A DNA stretch of 64,000 bases from JBKEDF01 sp047975325 (lineage in GTDB: Bacteria > Pseudomonadota > Alphaproteobacteria > Rhodobacterales > Rhodobacteraceae): the NCBI GenBank assembly GCA_047975325.1, contig JBKEDF010000055.1, positions 43,288 through 107,287 on the forward strand, given 5' to 3'. The stretch's first letter is position 1; the number at the start of each line of letters is the position of its first letter. Below the pieces are notes generated by a model. It did no database searches. It was not told the origin of the DNA and worked only from the letters and a program-made list of their open reading frames with translations. The position numbers and the translations under genes were made by a program. Of this stretch, positions 8,198 through 16,810 are shown piece after piece.

Positions 8198-10540
8198 TCA
8201 GGTTCTGCGCTTCAGGCGCGCTTCGGCATTATCGATGACACGTGAAAGGATCTTGCGCTTCTTCATCACGTCGATAGTCTGCTGCATGACCTTGACAGCA
8301 CCCTTTTCATCGCCGGCTTCCTCCATGGCTTCGGCAACCTTTCTCAGCTGATCGAAATAGGGGATATGCCCCATCGTATCGGCCGCCTTGTCCGGTTCGG
8401 ACAAAAGTGCGTCGGTCTGTGTCCTGGCGCATGTTTCGGTCTTGGCGCGAACGCTTTTGACCTTCATGTCCTCACGCTCACCACTGGCATCGAGCACCTT
8501 GAAGTCCCGCAGGCCCGGGGCGCTGGTCGCGACACTGGCGTGCCTGGCTGCAGGGTTGTCGGGGCAGGTCTTGGCGACGGCCTGAAGAACATCCATCGCC
8601 TTGCCGAGTTCCGGCGCGCCTTCAAAGGCGATGGCCCTGCCGACATCTTCGGTGAAGTAGTCGGGAGCAACCGAGGCCTCTTCGGCGGAGGCAGGTGGTG
8701 CCACGTAAAGGCGCATGACATTCGAGACGATGATCTCATCTCCCATGTCGATGGCGGCCTGCACCTTGTAGAAGCCGGAATCGTCGATGACCCAGCCATT
8801 GGTCGATGCGCTGATGACGTGCGAACCATAGATTGATTCGCCCGGTTCAAGACTGCTCTGATGGTCTTCATGGCAACGGGTGATCATGGGTCGCCACTGG
8901 CGCGTCGGGCCTCCCTCGCGCTGGATGAAGACGGTAACATGTCCACCATCCGCCAGCTTGTCCTCTTCAACCATCCGGGCGGTGTTGCCGGTATTGGTCA
9001 GCTTGAGTTCCATCGTGACGGGCTCAAGGAAACGATAGGTGTTACTGGTCCGGTTGGGCCGAAGCTGAAGCGCCCAGTTTCCGGTCCGCATCAACGCATC
9101 CGGGGCCTCGAAACCGTGATTCACGAACCAGTTGGAATTGCCCATCTGCACGAAGCGCCGTGGCGCGTGACGCATGAAGACCAGTTCGCTATCCGTAAAG
9201 CGGAACCTGAAATCCGAGAAAAACGCCGATTCCTGGCCTGCGACACGGAACGGATAGTTCATGTAACTACGTGCCTCTGGTTCATTCGCAAGCGGTATCC
9301 ACGGATCACCGGGGGCCTGCGGAGGCCCAAGCGCCTTTTGCCAGGAATGCGCGAGGTTGAAGGCATGGCCCATCTCATGGATAGCGGTCCAGAATTCCAT
9401 CCGGCGCCTCCATCCCGGTTGGTCCGGGTCGGAGGCAGGCGCGTCCTGGATGAAACTGTCGGTGAAGATTGCCGTGCCCTGTCGGTGGTTCGGCCCGATA
9501 TCGTCGAACATGATCCCGCCGAGGCTACGGCCCTGATCGTGCCGGGCGGCATAGAGCACCCACATCGCCCATTTGGGCCTGTTCGCGAAGCGTGACCAGT
9601 AGGCCACCATGGCATTGTGCATCTCGCTATCGGACCAGGTTCCGTTGCTTCCGGCGCCGGAGGTCGGGATCACTGTCGTATTCGGTGACATCGACACGTC
9701 AAACCCTGCGCGTTCATAGACCGTGGCAAGGGTCAGTGTTTCGGCGGGCAGGTTCCCGGGGCGGTTGGGATGGTCGTGGGTATTGTAGGAGGTCACGATC
9801 GACCCCGCATTGGAAACGCGGTCAACCTCGAACTCCACGGGGTCGAATTTGGTCGAAACGAAGTTGAGCGGATAGCTGCGCGGTTTGATCCCGCCGCCCG
9901 ACAGTTCGAGCGTGTAGGTACCATAGCCGATACCCGTTGTCCGCCGGGCCCGGAACGTGACGGTCGTGCCGGGGATCAATGAGGCGCTGCCGTCGCGATA
10001 GGTGATGTTCGCCACTATGGTCCGCCGGTTATATCCCGAACAGGTATCCGAGGTCACTTCGGCGATGACATGTGCGCTACGGGACGGGAAGATGCGCTTC
10101 ACCTCGATCGAGATGCGGTTTTGCGGGTAGAACCTGTCCACATCGACCCGTACCGTAATGGTCTGCCTGTTGAACGGGATGCTTGGTCCAGGCACCGGCA
10201 CTGGTATGGGCGTATTGGGTGTCAGAGGTCCCACCGGCAGAGGATTTGGTGATAACCACAAGGGTGTACGGTAGTGGTAACGCCCGCTTACCGCAGAACA
10301 GAAACGAAATGGGAACGGGATTTGCGGCCCGGGTCGGGGCAGCGGGGGCAAGGGAAGCGGCCCGGATGGGGGCGTACCCGGACCGGGAGTGAATGCGGCG
10401 GGATCCTGTTCATCATTATCGGGAGTTTCGCCGAGCGTGCCGATAAGAAAATCGGGATGTTCCTCATCGGGCAGGGTGTTTTCTTCGGGATGCGGTTCTG
10501 CCGCGGCGCCCGGGCCACGGCCAGTTGGTTTATGGGCCAT
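8198..10540 (-). CDS. Large putative metzincin-type zinc protease with proline-rich N terminus
   Basis: A 780-residue protein that I cannot place in a named family. Residues 1-120 are acidic and then very proline-rich (PLPLPPLPRPGP, PVPVPGPSIP). A beta-rich region follows. The zinc site is HEMGHAFNLAH at residues 388-398, with His388, His392 and His398 as ligands and Glu389 as base. A downstream SYMNYP (Met427) reads as a metzincin Met-turn. The usual glycine of HExxHxxGxxH is Asn here. After it come a probable beta-sandwich region (about 480-620) and a lysine-rich helical tail. No signal peptide is visible, so export would need another route. A 95-residue gene lies 65 bp upstream on the same strand. 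Confidence 0.72.
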   Translation of the reverse strand: MAHKPTGRGPGAAAEPHPEENTLPDEEHPDFLIGTLGETPDNDEQDPAAFTPGPGTPPSGPLPLPPLPRPGPQIPFPFRFCSAVSGRYHYRTPLWLSPNPLPVGPLTPNTPIPVPVPGPSIPFNRQTITVRVDVDRFYPQNRISIEVKRIFPSRSAHVIAEVTSDTCSGYNRRTIVANITYRDGSASLIPGTTVTFRARRTTGIGYGTYTLELSGGGIKPRSYPLNFVSTKFDPVEFEVDRVSNAGSIVTSYNTHDHPNRPGNLPAETLTLATVYERAGFDVSMSPNTTVIPTSGAGSNGTWSDSEMHNAMVAYWSRFANRPKWAMWVLYAARHDQGRSLGGIMFDDIGPNHRQGTAIFTDSFIQDAPASDPDQPGWRRRMEFWTAIHEMGHAFNLAHSWQKALGPPQAPGDPWIPLANEPEARSYMNYPFRVAGQESAFFSDFRFRFTDSELVFMRHAPRRFVQMGNSNWFVNHGFEAPDALMRTGNWALQLRPNRTSNTYRFLEPVTMELKLTNTGNTARMVEEDKLADGGHVTVFIQREGGPTRQWRPMITRCHEDHQSSLEPGESIYGSHVISASTNGWVIDDSGFYKVQAAIDMGDEIIVSNVMRLYVAPPASAEEASVAPDYFTEDVGRAIAFEGAPELGKAMDVLQAVAKTCPDNPAARHASVATSAPGLRDFKVLDASGEREDMKVKSVRAKTETCARTQTDALLSEPDKAADTMGHIPYFDQLRKVAEAMEEAGDEKGAVKVMQQTIDVMKKRKILSRVIDNAEARLKRRT

Positions 10541-10605
10541 ATCCAGCCTCCTGTCATAATTGAAAATGAAATTTCAGATCGATAAGAACCCGGGATCCCT
10601 GAATG

Positions 10606-10893
10606 TCAGAGATAGCCGGGGCTGGTTTTGGATGTGGCGATGGTCAATCTTCCATCGTCCAGCATCACGGTTACAAAGGGTTGGGTTGCATCAAGACGAA
10701 ATCGCGTCTCATTGTTCCGACCCAGGCGCAGAGTTACCTCCTCCCCATCTGCCGTTTGCAGTTTCTCGACATGCGCAAGCCCGATCTGAAACCGGGTCTG
10801 CAATCTGGTGGTCGCAAGCACGCGCCCGTCGACCAATGTATCAATTATTTCGCCCGCGAATCCTTCGGTGAAATGGATTTCAAAATCCACCAT
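10606..10893 (-). CDS. Small uncharacterised protein paired with the metzincin gene
   Basis: A 95-residue, beta-rich protein without signal peptide or membrane segment: VDFEIHFTEGFAGEIIDTLVDG, a central LQTADGEEVTLRLG, and VTVMLDDGRLTIATS near the end. I recognise no family. It is the first gene of a probable two-gene unit with the 780-residue protease 65 bp downstream, so a partner, chaperone or inhibitor role is possible but only inferred. A perfect palindrome, TGAAATTTCA (10567-10576), lies in the gap between the two genes. Confidence 0.6.
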   Translation of the reverse strand: MVDFEIHFTEGFAGEIIDTLVDGRVLATTRLQTRFQIGLAHVEKLQTADGEEVTLRLGRNNETRFRLDATQPFVTVMLDDGRLTIATSKTSPGYL

Positions 10894-11294
10894 ATGGTAT
10901 TTTCCTGCCGCGGTTTTGTCCTTTGAATCAACAAATTATCAATAAAATACCAAGCCCAGGGGTACTGCCCTGACCGTGAAATACCTGCAATCTATACGAA
11001 TCATTAATTGGTTCACATCAATGGATACCTTCTACCATAAAGCGAAGGTTTTGTCGCGAATTTTTCGATTTTGATGGGAATGCACCTGTGTACTGATTGC
11101 AAGCTTCTGGTTGCAGGGAATTATCCGGTGCCTGCCGTAAATTTCCGGAACACAGCCCGCCAGAGGCTATTTTGAAGGCCCGTAATATTGTTGCAAATGA
11201 AATCACTATTGACATGGTTTCAATTGAAATTAACCTTGCCCCCCCGCAATGCCTCAAGGGAAACGTTCACCATACCAAGGGAAAGGGAAGGGAC
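10894..11294. promoter_or_regulatory. AT-rich gap with a palindrome upstream of doxX
   Basis: No convincing gene lies in these 401 bases. TTGACA at 11209-11214 could be a -35 element; a 17-bp spacer leads to a weak AACCTT. Inside the spacer is the perfect 12-bp palindrome TTTCAATTGAAA (11218-11229), a plausible repressor site for the doxX promoter. The left part holds the promoter of the small gene at 10893. Confidence 0.4.
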
Positions 11295-11783
11295 ATGGAT
11301 ACTGAAATTACGCGACAAGGCGGCGTCTTTATTGATGTTAATCGCCGTTTGGATCAGATGACGCGACCGTTTGAAGGTCTGGCCTGGCTCGCGCTACGTG
11401 CTACCACTGGTCTTTTGCTTATGCCCCACGGGGCGCAGAAGCTTTTTGGTGCCTTCGGGGGAGGAGGCATTTCCGGAACGGCGGGGTTTCTTGAATCAGC
11501 CGGCTATCCGGCCCCGACGATCATGGCCATCCTGATTGGCTGTGTCGAATTCATCGGCGGCCTGATGCTGACGATTGGTTTCATGACAAGGTTTGCTGCC
11601 GCGGCCGTTGCGGTTTTCATGGCGTTCGCGGTGCTTTTCCATCTGGGCAATGGCTTCTTCTGGATGGCGAAAGGTTATGAATACCCGTTGCTCTGGGGTA
11701 TCGTGGCCCTCTTTTTCCTTGTCAGGGGCGGGGGCGCCTTTTCGGTTGATGGCAGCCCGACTGTTCTGCCTGGGGACAAGTGA
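11295..11783 (+). CDS. DoxX family membrane protein
   Basis: A 162-residue inner-membrane protein with four predicted transmembrane segments, in the DoxX/DoxD-like family. Typical features are LRATTGLLLMPHGAQKLFG and GFLESAGYPAP, a glycine-rich loop between helices 1 and 2, then IGCVEFIGGLMLTIGFMTRFAA. Some family members work in redox or oxidative-stress complexes; the role here is unknown. The start at 11295 has GGGAAGGGA just upstream; the open frame extends farther 5' without family resemblance. Confidence 0.85.
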   Translation: MDTEITRQGGVFIDVNRRLDQMTRPFEGLAWLALRATTGLLLMPHGAQKLFGAFGGGGISGTAGFLESAGYPAPTIMAILIGCVEFIGGLMLTIGFMTRFAAAAVAVFMAFAVLFHLGNGFFWMAKGYEYPLLWGIVALFFLVRGGGAFSVDGSPTVLPGDK

Positions 11784-11849
11784 ACATCCTGAAAGAAGAA
11801 ACGTGCAAACCCCGGTGGTAACCCGGTCTTGCCTGAGGTTGTTCGCCTG

Positions 11850-11879
11850 AAAAAGCCCCGCCATGCGAGCATGGCGGGG
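11850..11879 (-). terminator. Intrinsic terminator of ccrM
   Basis: Minus-strand stem of 10 bp (CCCCGCCATG and CATGGCGGGG arms) with a 4-base loop, followed by CTTTTT. It lies between the convergent doxX and ccrM genes. Confidence 0.88.
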
Positions 11880-11931
11880 AAGTTGCGCCGGGGACGGCCC
11901 GGCACTGGCGGAAAACTGTTTGTGGAGGTGA

Positions 11932-13050
11932 TCAGTTCGGGCGGCCTTCGGCCATCTCCGCGCGGATCTGCTGGCGCAGGATATCGATGGGGATCATCTT
12001 GCCATCGCGTTTGAAATGCCAGTAGGTCCAGCCATTGCAGGAAGGGGCGCCTTCATAGGCGGCGCCGACCTGATGGATCGACCCCTTCACATCGTCACCG
12101 ATCAACGTACCATCGGCGCGGACCTTGGCCTTGTAACGGTTCCCGATGGAATAAAGCGCCTCACCCGGACGTAGCATGCCGCGTTCGACCAACTGTCCGA
12201 AAGGGACGCGCGGTTCGGCCCGTTTGGATGCCGAAACTTCCAGGGATGCGGCATCGAACCTGCGGATCTTGGCAAGACGTGCCGCTGCGGCCTTGCGATA
12301 GGCCGGTTCACGTTCGATCCCGATGAAGTCGCGCCCCAGCATCTTGGCCACCGCGCCGGTGGTGCCGGTACCGAAAAACGGGTCAAGTACAACATCACCG
12401 GGATTGGTCGTGGCGATCAGTACACGATGCAGCAGGCTTTCGGGTTTTTGTGTCGGATGGGCCTTGTCGCCCGCCTCATCCTTCAGCCGCTCATGCCCGG
12501 TGCAGATCGGCAAGACCCAGTCGGAACGCATCTGTACCCCTTCATTCAGCGCCTTAAGCGCCTCATAGTTGAACGTATATTTTGCGGCCTCGTCCCGGCT
12601 TGCCCAGATCAGGGTCTCATGGGCATTGGTCAACCGTTTGCCCCGGAAATTCGGCATCGGATTGGATTTGCGCCAGATCACATCATTGAGGATCCAGTAA
12701 CCCTGATCCTGCAATTGCGCCCCAACGCGAAAGATATTGTGATAGGAGCCGATCACCCAGATCGCGCCATTGGGTTTCAGCAGCCGTTTGGCCGCCTTCA
12801 GCCATTCATGGGTAAACCGGTCATAGGCGGCAAAGCTTGAAAACCGATCCCAGTCATCATCCACGGCATCGACGCGTGAATTGTCGGGGCGGTGCAATTC
12901 CCCCTTGAGCTGGAGGTTATAGGGCGGATCCGCAAAGATCAGATCCACCGAGCCTGCAGGCAGGCGGTTCATTTCCTCAATGCAATCCCCCGCAAGGATC
13001 TGGTTCAGCGGCAGCGCGGCTGCCTCCGGTGTCTTGGTTTTGGTCGTCAT
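11932..13050 (-). CDS. ccrM: Cell-cycle DNA adenine methyltransferase CcrM (GANTC)
   Basis: A 372-residue beta-class N6-adenine methyltransferase. CcrM methylates the adenine of GANTC and, in alphaproteobacteria, links replication to transcription of cell-cycle genes. Motif IV DPPYNLQLKGE is near residue 41, and the SAM motif DPFFGTGTTGAVAKMLGRDFIGIE is near 235. The C-terminal RAMA-type domain distinctive of CcrM is present (GSIHQVGAAYEGAPSCNGW). The start at 13050 gives MTTKTKTPEAAALP; an upstream frame extension is discounted. It lies 89 bp downstream of rnhB on the same strand. Confidence 0.95.
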   Translation of the reverse strand: MTTKTKTPEAAALPLNQILAGDCIEEMNRLPAGSVDLIFADPPYNLQLKGELHRPDNSRVDAVDDDWDRFSSFAAYDRFTHEWLKAAKRLLKPNGAIWVIGSYHNIFRVGAQLQDQGYWILNDVIWRKSNPMPNFRGKRLTNAHETLIWASRDEAAKYTFNYEALKALNEGVQMRSDWVLPICTGHERLKDEAGDKAHPTQKPESLLHRVLIATTNPGDVVLDPFFGTGTTGAVAKMLGRDFIGIEREPAYRKAAAARLAKIRRFDAASLEVSASKRAEPRVPFGQLVERGMLRPGEALYSIGNRYKAKVRADGTLIGDDVKGSIHQVGAAYEGAPSCNGWTYWHFKRDGKMIPIDILRQQIRAEMAEGRPN

Positions 13051-13102
13051 CTCTGCCTCTGTCCCCGGCCTGTTTTCTGGCCGTCTTATTGGCGTCAAGG
13101 AT

Positions 13103-13141
13103 GAGTCAAAGCTGATTCGCCGTCAAATTCTTTATTGAATC
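13103..13141. promoter_or_regulatory. Cluster of three GANTC methylation sites upstream of ccrM
   Basis: GAGTC (13103-13107), GATTC (13114-13118) and GAATC (13137-13141) occur within 39 bp in the gap upstream of ccrM, the gene for the enzyme that should methylate them. In Caulobacter, GANTC sites in the ccrM leader make its transcription sensitive to methylation state. The same logic is inferred here. Confidence 0.6.
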
Positions 13142-13778
13142 AAGGGGTTGAGGATTTTTCTTGATACAAGATATTGTGGACGGGCTTGAAGGAGCGCCTA
13201 TGAAGGGGCGTCACTCCCAGATCTAGAAGCGCCTGACGATGTTGCCGCGTCGGATATCCGGCGTTCTTTTCCCAGCCATAGCCCGGATGTTGTTGCGCCA
13301 AATCCACCATGATCCGATCACGTGTCACTTTTGCCACGATCGACGCCGCCGCGATCGAGAGGCAAAGCGCGTCCCCCTTTATCACTGCCTGCCCCCGGCA
13401 GGGCAGGGCGGCAGGAAGCAGGTTTCCGTCCACCAGAACGAAATCGGGGGGTATTGGCAGGGCGGCCAGGGCGCGTTCCATGGCCAGATGGCTGGCGCGC
13501 AGGATATTCAACCGGTCGATTTCCTCGACACTCGCATGGGCGATGCCGATATCGGCCCGGTCCAGGATGATATCGAAAAGGACGGCGCGCCGGGCGGGCG
13601 TCAAGACCTTGCTATCGGCCAGGCCATCGGGGATGCGCGCGGGATCAAGCCGGACTGCCGCCGCAGTGACCGGCCCGGCAAGCGGGCCGCGACCGACCTC
13701 ATCCACGCCCGCGACACGCGTTGCACCGCTGGAAAGGGCGGCATTTTCACGGCTGAAATCGGGTTGAGGTCGGGGCAT
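13140..13778 (-). CDS. rnhB: Ribonuclease HII
   Basis: A 212-residue enzyme that cuts the RNA strand of RNA-DNA hybrids and initiates removal of misincorporated ribonucleotides. The signature GVDEVGRGPLAGPVTAAAV supplies the DEG/DEVGRG catalytic acids. IADSK-type DGLADSKVLTPARR and the later SIAAASIVAKVTRDR complete the active site. The frame is open to 14312, but the extra 178 codons overlap a well-supported exported protein on the same strand, so the ATG at 13778 (MPRPQPDFSREN) is the proper start. The rnhB-ccrM order is common in this family of bacteria. Confidence 0.94.
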   Translation of the reverse strand: MPRPQPDFSRENAALSSGATRVAGVDEVGRGPLAGPVTAAAVRLDPARIPDGLADSKVLTPARRAVLFDIILDRADIGIAHASVEEIDRLNILRASHLAMERALAALPIPPDFVLVDGNLLPAALPCRGQAVIKGDALCLSIAAASIVAKVTRDRIMVDLAQQHPGYGWEKNAGYPTRQHRQALLDLGVTPLHRRSFKPVHNILYQEKSSTP

Positions 13779-13866
13779 GTCCCCTTCTGGCCGTTTCGTA
13801 AGAAGCTGCCAAGCAGAAAAAACGGGTGCGAAGGCAAATGCGCCTCCGCACCCGTTTCGGTTGGTG

Positions 13867-14415
13867 TCAGTAACGATACCGTCCGGCCAGACGGAAGCCA
13901 TTGCGCAGCAGGCAGCCTTCTTCATAGGCCTGCACCCTTTCACCGCGGATACGGACCGGAAAGGCGCAGCGTCGTGGCAGATTGCGTTCCATGCCCGCGC
14001 GGCGCAGGCAGCGGCCGAGATAGGCCATGTCCGTCCCACGGCGCCCGCGCAATTCGATTGCACAGCGGCCGGGCAGGATGGTATCGTCGCGCCAACGGCG
14101 GCGTGGGTTGTCCTGCCCGCGGCGTCGGCCTCTTTCGTCCCGCCAATAGGGTTTGTCGCGCCAGCGGGACCCGTCCCGCCAGCGCGGTGGCCGGGTGTCA
14201 TGGACAGCGACGGGCCGGTCATTGCGACGATCATCCTTGATTGCGCCGCCGATGATCGCGATTGCTGCTGCTGCGGCAAGCGCCTTGGCAACATCTTCAC
14301 CATCTGCGGCACGGGCGGGAACGGCGGCGGCGGCAGTCATCAATGCCAAAGCCGCAGCTGCGGCGGCAATTGCCGCGACAAGGCGGCGTTGCGGGGTTGA
14401 TCTGGTCCGGGTCAT
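13867..14415 (-). CDS. Small exported arginine-rich protein, function unknown
   Basis: A 182-residue protein with a long alanine-rich signal peptide (RRLVAAIAAAAAALALM, ending near PARAADGED). An alanine-rich segment (AKALAAAAAIAIIGGAIK) follows, then a strongly basic low-complexity stretch rich in R, W and D (WRDGSRWRDKPYWRDE). The tail has four cysteines (GRCAIELRG, GRCLRRAG, RRCAFPVRI, GCLLRNG). This type of periplasmic protein is widespread in Rhodobacteraceae without assigned function. AAAGGAGGATC directly before the ATG at 14415 is an excellent ribosome-binding site. Confidence 0.72.
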   Translation of the reverse strand: MTRTRSTPQRRLVAAIAAAAAALALMTAAAAVPARAADGEDVAKALAAAAAIAIIGGAIKDDRRNDRPVAVHDTRPPRWRDGSRWRDKPYWRDERGRRRGQDNPRRRWRDDTILPGRCAIELRGRRGTDMAYLGRCLRRAGMERNLPRRCAFPVRIRGERVQAYEEGCLLRNGFRLAGRYRY

Positions 14416-14602
14416 CTTTGATCCTCCTTTTGGGTGAATCGCGGCGCGTTGGTCATGCGTCGCATCGGATGCCCAAAGTTCCCTCGATCCGGTCCGGCGA
14501 GGCAATAACGGTCCCTTGATAGGCGATAACATCACTTGCGATATTGAATATCCGCTGCAGTAATGCGCAAATCATCCCGGTGATCTGAAGGAGTAATCAC
14601 CC

Positions 14603-14893
14603 GTGTCCATTCGCCAGGTCTTGCTTTGTGGTCTTGCCGCGTTGGCCTTTGCAGGCACCGCCAAGGCCGAATGTTTCGCCGATTACAAGGCCAAGCAGGA
14701 TAATCCCCTGCGCCTGCATTATGGTGTGGCCGATATCCCCGATAGTGCCTGTTCGTCCGGGGCGGCCGCGCAAGCCCTTGCGCCGCGCCTTGCGGCAGGG
14801 GGCTGGACGTTGCTCAATGTGATTTCGGTCTTCGGGCCGGAAGGTCTGGAAGAAAGGAAAGCCAGTGCCGGAAATTTCTTCCGCCGTTTCTGA
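14603..14893 (+). CDS. Small exported protein, function unknown
   Basis: A 96-residue protein starting at a GTG (14603) with GAAGGAG nine bases upstream. The N terminus SIRQVLLCGLAALAFAGTAKAE is a clear signal peptide. The mature part of about 75 residues has two cysteines and the phrase PLRLHYGVADIPD; I recognise no family. The last 29 bases overlap the next gene in another frame, so the two are translationally coupled and probably act together. Confidence 0.7.
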   Translation: MSIRQVLLCGLAALAFAGTAKAECFADYKAKQDNPLRLHYGVADIPDSACSSGAAAQALAPRLAAGGWTLLNVISVFGPEGLEERKASAGNFFRRF

Positions 14894-15569
14894 CCCTCTC
14901 AAGGCCAGCAACAGGGTCGTTGCGGGCGGAATTGCCGCAATCGTGCTGATCCTTTTCGGCGCGGCGACCTTCCTGTTCTGGAACCTGCCGGATGGAAATG
15001 CCTTCAACGCGCGGGTGGAACGGATTTTCGTTGAAAACGATAGCCTGACCACGGGGGCGGAAATCAGGCTGCTGGAAATCCTTGCCCAATCCGGCACGGC
15101 CTTTTCGGATGTGCTGCAAAGCTATCGTATGGTGATCTTCGTGCTGCTGGTCTTTTCCACCGCGTTGATGGTGGCGGCGCTGGTCTTTCTGGTGACGATC
15201 ATTGCGCAGAACCGCCGGATTTCAACGATCCAGCGGGCGGGGATACAGGTGTCATCGCTGATGATCAGCCGTGAAAGCCGTGCGGTCTATATCAATGATA
15301 TGGAATTCAAGCTGACGGAAGCCGCATTGGAAACCCTGTCGGTTCTGGCGGAGGCGCGGATGGATGATGATGTGCTGACCGGTGTGCAGATCGAGGCCGT
15401 GATCTCGGGCCGTGATGCCGCCGATTGCGAGGAAGCCGCCGGGGCAACCCGGGTGAAACGGTTGCGCGATGCCCTGGGCAATCAGCTTGTTTCGGAGCTT
15501 CTGGTCAAGACGATTGCACGGCGCGGATATGTCCTGACCGTAGGCAAGGACGTGATCCGGGTGATCTGA
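14865..15569 (+). CDS. Membrane-tethered winged-helix-like protein
   Basis: A 234-residue protein starting at a GTG. It has a transmembrane helix at about residues 20-42 (VVAGGIAAIVLILFGAATF). A periplasmic loop of about 45 residues follows, then a second helix at about 88-112 (MVIFVLLVFSTALMVAALVF). The cytoplasmic C terminus, about 120 residues, resembles a winged-helix DNA-binding fold: DMEFKLTEAALETLSVL, TRVKRLRDALG, and RGYVLTVGKDVIRVI, which recalls the OmpR-type wing. That suggests a ToxR/CadC-like one-component regulator with reversed topology, or a degenerate relative. Family assignment is uncertain. It overlaps the small exported protein gene. Confidence 0.65.
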   Translation: MPEISSAVSDPLKASNRVVAGGIAAIVLILFGAATFLFWNLPDGNAFNARVERIFVENDSLTTGAEIRLLEILAQSGTAFSDVLQSYRMVIFVLLVFSTALMVAALVFLVTIIAQNRRISTIQRAGIQVSSLMISRESRAVYINDMEFKLTEAALETLSVLAEARMDDDVLTGVQIEAVISGRDAADCEEAAGATRVKRLRDALGNQLVSELLVKTIARRGYVLTVGKDVIRVI

Positions 15570-15673
15570 TCCGGTTCCATATCCGCAAGGGACTGGTGGA
15601 TATTTGCATGCGCTTGCATCAGCAGCGCCTGCACCCTATATCCGCCGCTCTTACCCGCCCTTCGGAGAACGCC

Positions 15674-16768
15674 ATGATTCCGACCCCGTATTACCTGATC
15701 GACAAGGGCAGGCTGGCGCGGAATATGGCGGTTATCGACAGGCTGCGCAGTGTTTCAGGGGCAAAGGCGTTGCTTGCGCTGAAGTGTTTTGCCACCTGGC
15801 CGGCCTTTGCGGCGATGCGCGATCATATGGATGGCACGACATCCTCAAGCCTGTATGAACTGCGCCTCGGACGGGAAAAATTTGGCAAGGAAACCCATGC
15901 CTATTCCGTCGCCTGGGCAGAGGATGAAGTCGATGAGGCGGTGACCCTTGCCGACAAGATCATCTTCAACTCGATCAGCCAGCTTGACCGTTTCGAATCC
16001 CGCGCAGGCGGGATTGCGCGGGGTTTGCGGCTCAATCCCCGCTTTTCAACCTCGGGTTTTGATCTTGCGGATCCTGCCCGACCCCATTCCCGCCTGGGTG
16101 AATGGGATCTGACCCGGCTTGAAGCCGCGGCAGGGCGGATCAGTGGTGTGATGATCCATTACAATTGCGAAAACGCCGATTTCAATCTTTTCGACCAGCA
16201 GCTTACCCGGATTGAGACGGAATTTGGCAATTTCCTGGCGCGTCTCGACTGGATCAGCCTGGGCGGCGGCATTCATTTCACGGCGGATGGTTACCCGGTG
16301 GACCGGTTTGCGCTGCGGCTGAAGGGGTTTGCCGAACGATTTGGCGTGCAGGTCTATCTGGAACCGGGTGAGGCCGCGATCACCAATGCGGCAAGTCTTG
16401 AGGTTACGGTGCTTGATCTGCTGGACAATGGCAAGCAACTGGCGATTGTCGATGCATCGGTGGAGGCCCATATGCTTGATCTTCTGATATACCGGGAGGC
16501 TGCCAGGATGCCGGAGGCTGGTCCGCATCGTTACATGATCTGCGGCAAATCCTGCCTTGCGGGGGATATATTCGGGGAAACGGGTTTTGCCTCGCCGCTG
16601 AAAATTGGCGACAGGCTCTCGATACCCGATGCGGCCGGCTATACCATGGTCAAGAAGAACTGGTTCAACGGGGTCAGGATGCCCTCAATCGTGCTGCGCG
16701 AAACGGACGGTTCGTTGACCGTCGCGCGGGAATTCGGCTATGCCGATTTCGTCGGAAACCTTGGCTGA
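15674..16768 (+). CDS. nspC: Carboxynorspermidine/carboxyspermidine decarboxylase
   Basis: A 364-residue PLP-dependent decarboxylase of the alanine-racemase fold (group IV). It converts carboxyspermidine or carboxynorspermidine to the triamine. LLALKCFATW contains the Schiff-base lysine, and IHYNCENADF, SLGGGIHFTADGYP and YLEPGEA are family motifs. The GKSCLAGD stretch supplies the catalytic cysteine from the neighbouring subunit. The start at 15674 has CGGAGAACGCC upstream and gives MIPTPYYLIDKGRL; the longer open frame is rejected. The dehydrogenase follows 42 bp downstream. Confidence 0.93.
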   Translation: MIPTPYYLIDKGRLARNMAVIDRLRSVSGAKALLALKCFATWPAFAAMRDHMDGTTSSSLYELRLGREKFGKETHAYSVAWAEDEVDEAVTLADKIIFNSISQLDRFESRAGGIARGLRLNPRFSTSGFDLADPARPHSRLGEWDLTRLEAAAGRISGVMIHYNCENADFNLFDQQLTRIETEFGNFLARLDWISLGGGIHFTADGYPVDRFALRLKGFAERFGVQVYLEPGEAAITNAASLEVTVLDLLDNGKQLAIVDASVEAHMLDLLIYREAARMPEAGPHRYMICGKSCLAGDIFGETGFASPLKIGDRLSIPDAAGYTMVKKNWFNGVRMPSIVLRETDGSLTVAREFGYADFVGNLG

Positions 16769-16810
16769 GGTTTCCATCCTTCCCTCTGTCCTGAAAGGAG
16801 ACGGTTCGAA

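Noticed and set aside
13779..14312. 178-codon N-terminal extension of rnhB
   Set aside because: RNase HII families begin at the ATG at 13778; the extension overlaps an exported protein gene with an excellent ribosome-binding site.
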